DNA of 64,000 bases from assembly GCA_032717465.1 (NCBI GenBank), contig CM064666.1:761001-825000 (forward strand), in the 5' to 3' direction. Source of the stretch: Coenobita brevimanus. Lineage: Eukaryota > Arthropoda > Malacostraca > Decapoda > Coenobitidae. Below are positions 46,201 through 54,149 of this stretch, piece after piece. The notes under the pieces are model-generated. The model searched no databases and was not told where the DNA came from. It saw nothing but the letters and a program-made list of their open reading frames with translations. The translations under genes and the position numbers were made by a program. The first letter of the stretch is position 1. Each line of letters opens with the position of its first letter.

Positions 46201-46681
46201 ATAATGTCTTTTGTATTTTAGGAAAAACAAATACTTGAACTTATAAAAACTCTATAAGCTGGAGAGACTGTTTACTTTTTGTAAAAAAAATTTGCTATTT
46301 ATTAAATGTAGGAAAGAACCATGTGGAGCATTTGGTGTACAATATTACAGTACTACAAGCAGCATCACACTTTCATATTACAAAGTACAGTCTCACAAAA
46401 TACATCCATTAACCCAAATCAATAAACTTTTACGTGGAACCAGACACCTCTTGTGACGAAATTCCACCTTAATGTACTTGAGGAAATAATTACATTGACA
46501 CTGTCCAAATTCGAAAATATTCTCATGAACAGAAATTACAGTTAAACGATACAAATTCAAAAATACATCCATGAACTTGAATCGATAAACTGTTACTTGG
46601 AACCAGGTGACGAAATCCCACCTTAATGTGCTTGTAGAAATCATTGCTTTCGAGGGTGTCATCCGTCATCCTTGCCTCCAT
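27891..46681 (-). CDS. VPS9-domain protein resembling ANKRD27/VARP N-terminal half, 12 exons
   Basis: VPS9 domains are exchange factors for Rab5-family GTPases; VARP acts on endosomes with Rab21/Rab38. Twelve exons, read right to left, join in matching phase: 46681-46622, 43170-43065, 39716-39683, 39049-38899, 37050-36941, 35529-35445, 34813-34668, 34026-33861, 33237-33105, 31874-31727, 30544-30427 and 28181-27891. That gives 515 residues if the last exon reads to its stop. Seen: [20 protein letters not shown], like the VARP N-terminus; a helical-bundle region (residues about 180-285); then a VPS9-like segment (about 270-400) with [26 protein letters not shown] and [15 protein letters not shown]. 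Residues from about 400 on may form a coiled coil. Vertebrate VARP is about 1050 residues and has ankyrin repeats after VPS9; none are seen here. The assembly is convincing because eleven joins agree; the VARP assignment is from remembered family patterns and less sure. Confidence 0.68.
28208..28247 (+). repeat. CT microsatellite just upstream of exon 12
   Basis: Pure (CT)20, read as GA on the gene's strand, ending 27 bp before the exon 12 acceptor. Confidence 0.95.
28566..28985 (+). mobile_element. LINE family B 3' end with GAT tail
   Basis: 'GGAGGGAGGAGGCGAGGTAA', 'GACAAGAGATCGAGCCGGCT' and 'GGAAAGGAGGTCTGGATGAT' follow 1198-1599 closely. Confidence 0.82.
29212..29414. mobile_element. Fold-back MITE with long inverted ends
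   Basis: Left 'CTGAGGTTGTCATTATCGTA' and right 'TACGATAATGACAACCTCAG' are perfect complements, and pairing continues through 'GGCAACTTACC' / 'GTAGGTTGCC'. Same family as 51363-51590. Confidence 0.85.
29512..29785 (+). mobile_element. LINE family C 3' end
   Basis: 'GAGGGGTAGACTGAGTTGGT' and 'GGTTGTGAGAGGCAGACCAC' encode the [14 protein letters not shown]…[10 protein letters not shown] type C-terminus. Ends near GAATGATAAAG. Confidence 0.75.
29893..30344. mobile_element. TA-flanked MITE 'CACTCAAACCTC' with ~10-copy internal array
   Basis: Inverted ends CACTCAAACCTCGATTTAAG / TTAAATTGAAGTTTGAGTG. Internal 17-bp unit 'TCCCTTACTTGAAAATG'. Confidence 0.88.
30427..30544 (-). CDS. VPS9-protein exon 11, followed by a GC donor
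   Basis: Acceptor CGAAACAG. Encodes [17 protein letters not shown] (end of VPS9, where relatives have 'GYYLTxLEAAxxYI'), then [14 protein letters not shown]. The only donor that keeps frame with exon 12 is CAG|GCAAGT, a consensus GC-AG donor. The nearby GTGTGA would bring a stop into the next exon. Confidence 0.65.
30545..30825 (+). repeat. GATA/GGAT tetranucleotide tract
   Basis: 'GATAGAAGGATGGATGGACA' type units beside exon 11 of the VPS9-domain gene, directly at its acceptor. Confidence 0.9.
31150..31705 (+). repeat. 33/42-bp minisatellite beside VPS9 exon 10 donor
   Basis: Unit 'CAGCATCCTCAGTAATATTA' plus 'ACACAACCTTCACCTCTCTC'; about 13 copies. The word CATCCTCAGTAA also occurs inside the adjoining exon at 31737-31748, so the exon edge may have seeded the array. 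Confidence 0.92.
31727..31874 (-). CDS. VPS9-protein exon 10 (VPS9 core)
   Basis: Acceptor TTGAGCAG, donor GTGAGA, phase 1 to 2. Encodes [20 protein letters not shown], then [15 protein letters not shown]. It matches the VPS9 block 'ADDLLxxLLYxLVxxxxxxxxANLxYIxxF', except that the conserved Asp pair is Glu-Glu. Confidence 0.72.
31929..32203 (+). mobile_element. RTE-like LINE 3' end (family A)
   Basis: 'GCGTTAGGAGAAACACACTG' through 'GGCAATAGATAGATAG'. Lies 55 bp from VPS9 exon 10. Confidence 0.83.
32640..33000 (-). mobile_element. LINE family C 3' end
   Basis: The minus frame encodes [37 protein letters not shown]. The 3' end 'GGCTCCAGCATGGTTGCATG' lies at 32644. Confidence 0.8.
33000..33075 (+). 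mobile_element. Short interspersed element (family E), 5' part
   Basis: 'TTGCCCCATGAGAAGCGTAG' to 'GCATTTAAGATGAGAGTGAT'. Confidence 0.6.
33105..33237 (-). CDS. VPS9-protein exon 9
   Basis: Acceptor CCCTACAG, donor GTAGGT. Encodes [20 protein letters not shown] then [12 protein letters not shown]. This corresponds to the VPS9 helix written in relatives as 'L..L….P..KL.CL…..LI'. Confidence 0.68.
33285..33552 (+). repeat. ATC-rich tract with ~40-bp higher-order unit
   Basis: 'CACTGTCGTCAATCATTCAT' alternates with CATCATCAT runs. Confidence 0.9.
33861..34026 (-). CDS. VPS9-protein exon 8
   Basis: Acceptor GTGTTCAG; donor GTATTT is weak but in phase. Encodes [20 protein letters not shown] and, near its end, [14 protein letters not shown], which aligns with the entry into the VPS9 domain. 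Confidence 0.66.
34195..34655 (-). mobile_element. SINE-like element family D, with duplicated 90-bp end
   Basis: 'GCCAGACACCATAATCCTGT' to 'GCACTACATCAA(G/C)TGAGTGG'. The segment AGGAAGAGAGG…GGATGATGG occurs twice, at 34450-34537 and 34545-34630. Confidence 0.72.
34668..34813 (-). CDS. VPS9-protein exon 7
   Basis: Acceptor CTATACAG, donor GTGAGT, phase 0 to 2. Encodes [20 protein letters not shown] and [10 protein letters not shown]…FRAFD, part of an amphipathic helical bundle. Confidence 0.68.
34835..34935 (+). repeat. 23-bp minisatellite 'TTTTATTACTGTTGTTTTTGTGG'
   Basis: Four to five copies just inside the intron preceding VPS9 exon 7 [unit starts TTTTATTACTGTTG]. Confidence 0.85.
35275..35430 (+). 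repeat. ~51-bp tandem repeat x3
   Basis: 'TGTGAGTCTGTTTATGTAGC' plus AAAGGGAGGGTTAGGC. It abuts the donor of VPS9 exon 6. Confidence 0.88.
35445..35529 (-). CDS. VPS9-protein exon 6
   Basis: Acceptor TATTTCCAG, donor GTGCGT. Encodes [20 protein letters not shown] and AINEAGQQ, helical in character and aligned with the start of the VARP helical bundle. Confidence 0.67.
35573..36078 (+). mobile_element. LINE family C 3' end containing a 73-bp x4 tandem repeat
   Basis: 'GGGACTGGAGTGTATTGGTG' recurs at 35600, 35673, 35746 and 35819, exactly 73 bp apart; the normal LINE 3' end follows (GTTGTGAGAGGCAAACCG … GCCGATGCATGCAAG). Confidence 0.88.
36640..36882 (-). mobile_element. RTE-like LINE 3' end (family A), reverse
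   Basis: Starts TATCTATCTATTGCCAG, then 'GGGGTGGCCACAAACAAATT' and 'CCTCCATTTCATCCTTGGCC'. Confidence 0.82.
36941..37050 (-). CDS. VPS9-protein exon 5
   Basis: Acceptor TGTGGCAG, donor GTACGT, phase 0 to 2. Encodes [16 protein letters not shown] and [15 protein letters not shown]. Confidence 0.65.
37100..38000. other. Intron 4 of the VPS9-domain gene, mostly unclassified
   Basis: 37153 starts TACAGTAATCCCTCCAATA, resembling the left end of a pogo-like MITE, but no matching right end was found. No exon seen. Confidence 0.4.
38005..38263 (-). mobile_element. SINE-like element family D
   Basis: 'GGTTATACGGTTACCACCCA', hairpin 'CCTGGCTTACAGGAAAC', then 'GCACTACATCAAGTGAGTGG'. Confidence 0.68.
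38393..38898 (+). repeat. ~40-bp array at VPS9 exon 4 donor, split by a MITE
   Basis: 'TAATGGGCTATATTTTCATT' with flanking CTCTGTATCTTTTG occurs at about 38430 and 38850; a partial unit abuts the donor at 38898. Confidence 0.78.
38465..38840. mobile_element. TA-flanked MITE 'CAGTAATGCCCC' (pogo-like ends)
   Basis: Left TA|CAGTAATGCCCCAAC, right CCGGGGTATTACTA|TA. Removing it restores the interrupted tandem unit CTCTGTATCTTATG, which supports the TA target duplication. Confidence 0.75.
38899..39049 (-). CDS. VPS9-protein exon 4
   Basis: Acceptor TATTTCAG, donor GTAACG. Encodes [18 protein letters not shown] and [20 protein letters not shown]. The end resembles the VARP segment before the helical bundle (…ILFEETFYN…). 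A roughly 40-bp tandem array, interrupted by a MITE, starts just inside the intron. Confidence 0.68.
39328..39460 (+). mobile_element. Short interspersed element (family E)
   Basis: 'GTTGCCCCATGAGGAGTGTA' to 'AAACCCCAACCACCCCTTGG'. Confidence 0.65.
39506..39645 (-). mobile_element. SINE-like element family D, partial
   Basis: 'GGTTATATGGTTACCACCCA' and hairpin 'TTTCCCGGTGTACAGGAAAC'; followed by a GAAAGAAAGA run. Confidence 0.65.
39683..39716 (-). CDS. VPS9-protein exon 3 (34-bp microexon)
   Basis: Acceptor TATTTCAG, donor GTGAGT. Encodes [11 protein letters not shown]. It is accepted because its phases (2 nt in, 2 nt out) exactly bridge exons 2 and 4. Confidence 0.6.
39794..40591. mobile_element. 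TA-flanked MITE 'CAGTAAAAGTCC' (pogo-like), 798 bp
   Basis: Left TA|CAGTAAAAGTCCAATATTTC, right 'GAAAAATCGGACTTCTACTG'|TA; subterminal 'TTTCGGCA' words are repeated in both halves. CAGT ends and a TA target fit the pogo/Tigger group. No transposase frame seen. Confidence 0.8.
40975..41435 (-). mobile_element. RTE-like LINE 3' end (family A), 460 bp, open frame
   Basis: The minus frame 41418-40999 encodes [40 protein letters not shown] and ends [13 protein letters not shown] tail at the left. Confidence 0.87.
41645..42235 (-). mobile_element. LINE family C fragment with 73-bp x6 tandem repeat
   Basis: 'CACCAATACACTCCAGTCCC' recurs every 73 bp from 41690 to about 42060, the exact reverse of the repeat at 35600. 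The region beyond ('CTCACATTCAAGGATGCACT') is the normal LINE sequence further from its 3' end. Confidence 0.87.
42446..42590 (-). mobile_element. RTE-like LINE 3' end (family A), reverse
   Basis: TATCTATCTATTGCCAG, 'GTAAGGGGTGGCCACAAAC'. Confidence 0.8.
42590..42850 (+). repeat. 40-bp minisatellite x6
   Basis: 'GTGTACTGTGCAGAATAAAT' plus TGGTCAGGAAGAGGTGTGAA at exact 40-bp spacing from 42612. Confidence 0.95.
42895..43075 (-). repeat. 60-bp x3 minisatellite carrying VPS9 exon 2 donor
   Basis: On the minus strand each unit reads ACTTGTAG|GTA(C/T)GTGTACA; the first (43065) is the real donor, the two others are decoys inside the intron. Confidence 0.9.
43065..43170 (-). CDS. VPS9-protein exon 2
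   Basis: Acceptor CCCCTGCAG, donor GTACGT, phase 0 to 1. Encodes [20 protein letters not shown] and GVELTPPLV. Three 60-bp tandem copies of the donor side run from 42895 to 43075. Confidence 0.65.
43220..43806. mobile_element. TA-flanked MITE 'CACTCAAACCTC', ~17-copy internal array
   Basis: Ends CACTCAGACCTCG / GAGGTTTGAGTG between TAs; largest internal 'TCCCTTACTTGAAAATG' array in the window. 587 bp. Confidence 0.88.
44066..44202 (-). mobile_element. RTE-like LINE 3' end (family A), reverse
   Basis: 'TTGCCAGATGCCTCAATCCC', 'GGTGGCCACAAACAAATCAC'. Confidence 0.8.
44402..44672 (-). mobile_element. SINE-like element family D
   Basis: TATC tail, 'GCCATAATCCCATACAGGGT', hairpin 'TTTCTTGGCTTACAGGAAAC'. 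An opposite-strand copy follows at 44802, so the pair could fold. Confidence 0.7.
44802..45168 (+). mobile_element. SINE-like element family D, full-looking
   Basis: 'TAGTGGTAGGTGGTGGCAAC' to 'GGCGTCTGGCAATAGATAG'. Good partner for defining the consensus with 19512-19881. Confidence 0.72.
45275..45372 (-). mobile_element. LINE family C 3' fragment
   Basis: 'AAGACTCCAACATGCTTCCA' and 'TCTCTGGCAGCCTTCCTGTT'. Confidence 0.55.
45375..45512 (+). repeat. 31-bp tandem repeat x4
   Basis: 'ATCTTTTATTTAATGTTTCA' plus TAGGAGTGCAG. Confidence 0.9.
46000..46165 (+). mobile_element. SINE-like element family D, 3' part
   Basis: 'GGAAACCATTTACAACGCTG' to 'GGCATCTGGCTATAGATAG'. Confidence 0.68.
46383..46500 (-). 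pseudogene. Diverged copy of VPS9 exon 1 end, donor and intron start
   Basis: The minus strand reads a FLKYIK|GTGGAATTTCGTCAC block against FYKHIK|GTGGGATTTCGTCAC of the true exon, 154 bp away. Similarity extends ~110 bp. Confidence 0.7.
46622..46681 (-). CDS. VPS9-protein exon 1 (start)
   Basis: Encodes [20 protein letters not shown] and ends phase 0 at AAG before GTGGGA. The ATG at 46681 (context GAGATGG) is preferred; an in-frame ATG at 46669 would remove four residues, and the frame stays open upstream to 46777. The pattern resembles the first residues of VARP. A diverged copy of the exon end and donor lies 154 bp further along, at 46383-46500. Confidence 0.6.
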
Positions 46682-47573
46682 CTCCAGCAGAAGAACATGT
46701 CCTCTGTTGCCACTAGCTCGTATTGTGCTCCTCCATGACCCTAGTTGTGAATATAGGCCGATAATAGAGCCACTCACACGTGTTTACACCAAATCAGCTG
46801 GCCTGGAATGTCACACCCCAGGCTTACCACACTTGCTATAGTTCTTTTCACCTTGGTCCATATTTTTCTTTGTAGACCTTTTTCGGCGTATTCTTTCTTG
46901 TAGCTCAAAAGGCAGAGGGAATTACTACGTCTCTGCATCCTTTTCATAACACTTCCATTTGACTAGCATCATTTTTATTCTTACAACTCATTCGATACAG
47001 ATAGCAATTTTACAAGCTGGAGAGCATTCCCATAATCTTAGCTGTAGTCTTTTGTACGTTTTGAACATTTTATAACTTAATTTTACTTTCACCGTGTCTT
47101 AATCTAAGTGAATAAAATAATGCGATTTAGCAAATTTACTAGTTTATGGGTATATTTATTTGATCGAAATCGTGTTCGCTCAATCTTATGTGAAACAGTA
47201 CACTAATTAGGCAGTGCAGTTGCAATGAATAGTAGCGACGATACTCATGTACCTTTAATTCCCTAAGGAAGGAACATGAGTAGTATGGGAACTCTGATTA
47301 CGTGCATCAGTGCCAAGGTGCCAGACGTACGAAGAAGACAACTCTTGTCATTGTGAGGTTATGTAATATTTTCAACGATACACATTTGATTTTCACTCTT
47401 AAATTGCTCCAGTTTTCTTTAAATACCCCCCCATACGACCATTGGATGATGAATGGTATCGTAACTGGTATCCTTATCGTCCCTCTGCGTCTTTCAAACC
47501 AACATTACCCAGTTACGCGCTTGGGAGATGGTGAGAAGGAGCTGCGTAGTCATTTATCCAGTATATTTTTGAG
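46682..47573. promoter_or_regulatory. Divergent intergenic region, probable bidirectional promoter
   Basis: 892 bp separate the start codons of the minus-strand VPS9-domain gene and the plus-strand dehydrogenase. The left half carries a copy of the AT-rich MITE family with 'CTTTTCACCTTGG' ends. No TATA box or CpG-rich core could be pinned down by eye. The promoter role is inferred from the head-to-head layout only. Confidence 0.4.
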
Positions 47574-47705
47574 ATGTTGACTCGTAGTGTTTTGATCACT
47601 GGCTGTAGCAGGGGCCTGGGGCTGGAAATTGTTCGACAGTTGGTGACCTCTGAAGATCCCCCTGAAATTGTTATTGCCACATGCAGAAACCCTGATGCTG
47701 CGAAG
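47574..47705 (+). CDS. SDR exon 1
   Basis: Encodes MLTRSVLITGCSRGLGLEIV with the TGxxxGxG cofactor motif and ends at CRNPDAAK, phase 0, before GTAGGA. Confidence 0.93.
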
Positions 47706-48406
47706 GTAGGACATCACAAGGCCTTTTGATTCTTGGTAGTTGTGGATCTCATGGTTGTTTCGTGTGTACTTTTACTTGTAATTTAGGTTTATTGCTAACA
47801 TTGTATCACTGCACTCCACTCCTGTTTGCTCTAGGAGCATTATAAAATCCTGTCAGTGTTTTTATTGGAAGAACTATTGTATTAATGTGTTAAAATTTCG
47901 GTGTAAATGGTAAAAATCCGCAGTTTGGAATAGTAAACTGTATTTGATAAACCGACACTAAAAGCATGGGTATACGTGCCATCTGTCTATCAGTTTATCA
48001 GTCATGTAATCTGGCCTCAAGATCGTTGTTGTCCGTAACCCATTAGTTTAACGAAGTATTTGTGTTTCTTGCGATTTCAGGTTATTTTAAGTGTATTCAC
48101 CTTTAACATGGAAACTTGTCCTTATGCAATGATTCCCCCGTAGTTCACTGCCCATTATTTTCTCCGGGTGAGGAAGTTCACTAACGCCTCCTCCATATAT
48201 TTTGCTTATTTTACCATGTCGTCCTCTTCTGTGTCACTTAAATCCTTCTAGTATTACCATACTCTGTGTAAATAGTTTATAAAACGATATTAGCCAGCCG
48301 TATCCACAAATAAATCGGTAAAGAAGAGGTATTAGCAGTTAGGGCATTCCGAGCCTATGACAGCACACCTAAATATGAATAAAATCGATTTAATTTTGTT
48401 CCTTAC

Positions 48407-48450
<44 letters not shown>

Positions 48451-49023
48451 CAAAACACACACACACACACTAATCTATTGTTTTTTCTTCTCCCAGGAAC
48501 TGCAAACCTTGGCCGCACAATACAGGATGCTAAAGATTATTAAATTCGGTGAGTATCATCACCACCACCACCGCCATCATAATCATCAGCATCACCATCA
48601 TCATGATCATATGCATCACCATCATCATCATCACCACCACCACCACCATCATCATAATCATCAGCATCACCATCATCATGATCATATGCATCACATCATC
48701 ATCACCACCACCACCACCACCATCATAATCATCAGCATCACCATCATCATGATCATATGCATCACCATCATCATCATCACCACCACCACCACCACCATAA
48801 TCATCAGCATCACCATCATCATGATCATATGCATCACCGTCATCATCATCACCACCACCACCACCATCATAATCATCAGCATCACCATCATCATGATCAT
48901 ATGCATCACATCATCATCACCACCACCACCACCACCACCATCATCATCATAATCACCATCATCCTCATCATATCAGCCCTTGAAACCGTTGCCCAACTTC
49001 ACACATACATATATATATACGGG

Positions 49024-49099
<76 letters not shown>

Positions 49100-49367
49100 G
49101 ACTCTCAGTTTAGAGTGGTATCTCGGTTGTGTGTGTGTGTTGACTCGGTGGTATAGCTGTAGGCATTACGAAATAACAAATCGCCATAGAATAAGTCGCT
49201 GCAGAAGAGGCATTACGAAATCAACAAATCGCTACAGAAGAGGCATTACGAATTCAACAAAGCCCAGTGTAATCTTTTTGGACATGTTACCTCCTTGTTA
49301 GGCCTGAGGGTCTCTCTCTCTCTCAATTTACACCAACATTCATTCGATAGTACTTTCATCTTAACTT

Positions 49368-49431
<64 letters not shown>

Positions 49432-52132
49432 CCATAGTCCCTTCACCTAAACCTGTTCCAGACGTGGTGGCCTATGATGACCTGGCTAGGGTGGTGGGTG
49501 AGATAGGGGCATTGGTGGGGCCTGCTGGTCTGTCCCTACTCATCAACAACGCTGCCATAGTGGAGAGTTGTCCCACACAGGAGCGGGGCGTCTCTCTCTC
49601 TCATCTCACCCCTGATATGGTCAACAGAGTCCTTAATACCAATGTCACAGCGCCACTTATGTTAGTTAAGGTTAGTAGTGTGGTGGTGATTGTGGTAGTG
49701 GTGGTAGTAGCAGTAGCGGTAGTAGTAGTAGTGTCAGGTGAAGCATTTGACTCTAGTTGTGGTAGTAGTGGTAGTAAGGCAAGTTGAAGCATTTCACAGT
49801 AGTAGTAGTAGTAGTAGCAGTAGTAGTGTTAGTTGTATATCACGAGTAGTAGTTGTAGTATATAGTAGTAGTAGTAAGATTAGTTGTATAGTAGTAGTAG
49901 TAGTAGTATATAATAGTAGTGGTAGTAGCAGTAGTAGTGAGGTTAGTTGTATAGTAGGAGTAGTAGTAGTAGCAGTAGTATTAGTAGTAGTAGTAGTAGT
50001 AAGGTTAGTTGTGTAGTAGTATTAGTGACAATTGAATTATTTAAGAGCAGTAGTAGTAGTAGAAATGATAATGATGGTGATTGTGGTGTTGATAAATGAT
50101 GTGTGGTGGTGTTTGCACTGCTTCTGCTACTGGTGTCGGAAGTGAGAGAGAGAGAGAGAGAGTTGGTCAGGATGATGATTGAGGATAATGATGGCAGTGA
50201 TGTTGAAGATGGCGGTGGTGGTGGTGATGATGATGATGATGGTGGTGATGGTGATGATGATAATGACGGAAGTAATAATGATGGTGGTGGTGGTAGTGAT
50301 GAAGATGATGGCAGTGAAGATAGTGGTGGTGGTTGTAATGATGATGGTGGTAGTGGTGGTGGTGTTGATGATAATGATGATGATGATGGCAGTAATGATG
50401 ATTATGATGGGGTGGTGGTGGTGATAATGATGATGATGTTGGTGATGGTGGTGGTGGTGATGATGATAATGATGATGATGGTGGTGGTGGTGATGGTAGT
50501 GATGATGATGGTAGTGGTAATTATAATAGTGATGATGTGCATATATATTTTCCCCCAGGCCCTTCTGCCACTACTACGTGCTGCTGCTGCTGGGGGAGGT
50601 GAGATGGGTGTAAAGAGGGCAGCCGTAGTTAATATGTCTTCCAATCTGAGCAGTATGGCTGATTACGTACTCTTACCGGATGTCTATGCCTACAGAACAA
50701 GCAAGGTTAGTGTCTTGTTACAACTATCTATCTATCTGTCTGTCTATCTGTCTATCTATCTATAGCCTACCCTTACAAAATGCTTATGCCTACAGAACAA
50801 GCAAGGTTAGTGTCTTGTTACATCTATCTGTCTATCTATTGTCAGATGTCTTAATCTCATGGGGGTGACCACAAACAAATCGCCTCCATGCCACCCTGTC
50901 CCCTTTCATTTCGCTGCCCTCACCCCAGCTCGTACCCCCTTCTCTTAAATACCTCTCAGCTCCATCCTTCCATTTCATCCTTGGCCTCCCCCTCCACCTC
51001 ATTCACATACACTCTCCTCATTAGTCTCTCATTCTCCATCCCCCCAGCTCACACCCCCTTCTCTCATTATACCTCTCCACTCCATCCTTCCATCTCATCC
51101 TCATTCCGCCCCTCCCTTTACTGCCCTTCCATCATATCAAACCCAACAATGCTATTTTTCTCTCTTAGATCCAAAACTGCCCTCTCTCCATGTGAAATCC
51201 AGAGTTGTAACAGATCAGGGTTAGAATATCATGCTAGTCACGAAGAAGTGCCGTGGGAAGGATTTAGAGCCGTAGTATTGTCTTTTCCTGCCACTGAGCT
51301 ACGTGAAATAAGCAGCAACAGGACGAAAATCTAGGCCAAGTTAGAGCAAAAAGAGTACGCTTGACTCTGAGGTTGTCATTATCGTACCCTGGCAACCTAC
51401 CAGTCAAAAGTGCGTCCGATTTCGTATCATACACGAATCACATTACTACGCACGACTGTATTATACACGAATATTATTACACACGAACATATTATTATAC
51501 ACGAATCACTTGCGTCGCAGGTTATACACGAAATGGGACGCACTTTTGAATGGTAGGTTGCCAGGGTACGATAATGACAAGCTCAGAGTCATATCCTCAG
51601 TAAATACAAGAGAGATGGGTAATAAAGATGGCGACCTGCTTTATTGGTACATGGTAGGACAGTGAATGAGTTTTATTTTCTTAATTATTTTTATGAATTT
51701 TTCCTTTTATGTATTTATTCATGTGCATATTTTTGTCATTTATCTGAGCAGGGTGTGTGTGAGTGAGGTGGAGGGGGGGAGAGGGAGGGGGAGGCCAAGG
51801 ATGAGATGGAGGGATGGAGTGGAGAGGTATATGAGAGAGGGGGGTGTGAGCTGGGAGCAGGGCAATGAAATGGCGGGCGACATGGAGGCGATTCGTTTGT
51901 GCCCACCCCTTATGGGATTAAGGCGTCTGGCAATAGATAGGTAGATAGATAGAATTTCAAGGAGCCACGCTGGTTGCGCTTGTGTTCCAGTTCCATCTGG
52001 TGAAAATAGACACCACAGTAAATATTTGAACACTCGTCTTTTTTCCCCATGAAAAATTCCAAGGCTTTAAAATGCTGAGTGTCTGGCCATCTTACAAGGA
52101 ATAATTGTTGATTCTGGTTTTCCTGCAATTTC

Positions 52133-52206
<74 letters not shown>

Positions 52207-53755
52207 GGATGGGATGGGATAAGTTTGCAGCCTTCCTCTTCACCACAGTCTTGCAAGTCTTCTGTCGCTACACCACAGTCTTGCAACTCTTTCTTCTGTT
52301 GCTACACCACAGTCTTGTTAACTCTTTCTTCTGTTGTTTCACCACAGTCTTGCAAGTCTTCTGTCGCTTCACCACAGTCTTGCAAATATTCTGTCGTTTC
52401 ACCACAGTCTTGCAAATATTCTGTCGCTTCACCACAGTCTTGCAAATCTTTTCTGTCGCTTCACCACAGTCTTGCAAATAATTCTGTTGCTTCACCACAG
52501 TCTTGCAAATATTCTGTCGCTTCACCACAGTCTTGCAAGTCTTCTGTCGCTACACCACAGTCTTGCAAGTCTTCTGTCGCTACACCACAGTCTTGCAAGT
52601 CTTCTGTCGCTACACCACAGTCTTGCAAGTCTTCTGTCGCTTCACCACAGTCTTGCAAGTCTTCTGTCGCTACACCACAGTCTTGCAACTCTTTCTTCTG
52701 TCGCTTCACCACAGTCTTGCAAGTCTTCTGTCGCTACACCACAGTCTTGCAACTCTTTCTTCTGTCGCTTCACCACAGTCTTGCAAGTCTTCTGTCGCTA
52801 CACCACAGTCTTGCAAGTCTTCTGTCGCTACACCACAGTCTTGCAAGTCTTCTGTCGCTTCACCACAGTCTTGCAAATATTCTGTCGCTTCACCACAGTC
52901 TTGCAAGTCTTCTGTCGCTTCACCACAGTCTTGCAAGTCTTCTGTCGCTACACCACAGTCTTGCAAATATTCTGTCGCTTCACCACAGTCTTGCAAGTCT
53001 TCTGTCGCTTCACCACAGTCTTGCAAATATTCTGTCGCTTCACCACAGTCTTGCAAGTCTTCTATCGCTTCACCACAGTCTTGCAAGTCTTCTGTCGCTA
53101 CACCACAGTCTTGCAAGTCTTCTGTCGCTTCACCACAGTCTTGCAAGTCTTCTGTCGCTTCACCACAGTCTTGCAAATATTCTGTCGCTTCACCACAGTC
53201 TTGCAAGTCTTCTGTCGCTTCACCACAGTCTTGCAAGTCTTCTGTCGCTTCACCACAGTCTTGCAAGTCTTCTGTCGCTACACCACAGTCTTGCAAGTCT
53301 TCTGTCGCTACACCACAGTCTTGCAAGTCTTCTGTCGCTACACCACAGTCTTGCAAGTCTTCTGTCGCTACACCACAGTCTTGCAAGTCTTCTGTCGCTT
53401 CACCACAGTCTTGCAAATCTTTTCTGTCGCTTCACCACAGTCTTGCAAATAATTCTGTTGCTTCACCACAGTCTTGCAACTCTTTCTTCTGTCGCTTCAC
53501 CACAGTCTTGCAACTCTTTCTTCTGTCGCTACACCACAGTCTTGCAAGTCTTCTGTCGCTTCACCACAGTCTTGCAAGTCTTCTGTCGCTACACCACAGT
53601 CTTGCAAGTCTTCTGTCGCTACACCACAGTCTTGCACATTTTTCTTTCGCTTCTCTTGTGGTCTTTGCTCTTCCTAATTTTGTATGTGACTTTCTTCCCC
53701 TTTACAGTGGGCACGCAGCACCCTTCTGGCTACACACACACACACACACACACAG

Positions 53756-53812
<57 letters not shown>

Positions 53813-54089
53813 CCTTTTTGCTCCACCTCCCTAATGCAAAAGTCAGCCAGTATTTTGTCTGTCATGCATGAAACTGGTCAACTCTGGAACTGTCTACCTC
53901 AGTCTCTTCTCACTGCCAGTGACCTTCAGGCTTTTGAATGCACTGTGTCTTCGTATATCCGAGTGGGCGGAGCTTACTGGTCAAATCTGGAACTGTCTAC
54001 CTCAGTCTGTCTTCTCACTGCCTGTGACCTCCAGGCTTTTGAATGCACTGTGTTCGGGTATCTGTCAATGGGCGAATCTTGAATTTGAC

Positions 54090-54149
<60 letters not shown>

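Noticed and set aside
48550..48965. His-rich protein frame
   Set aside because: CAC/CAT repeat directly after the SDR exon 2 donor; intronic.
52105..53871. 588-codon open frame in both strands' frames
   Set aside because: A product of the 30-bp minisatellite; it lies in SDR intron 4 and several frames on both strands are equally open.
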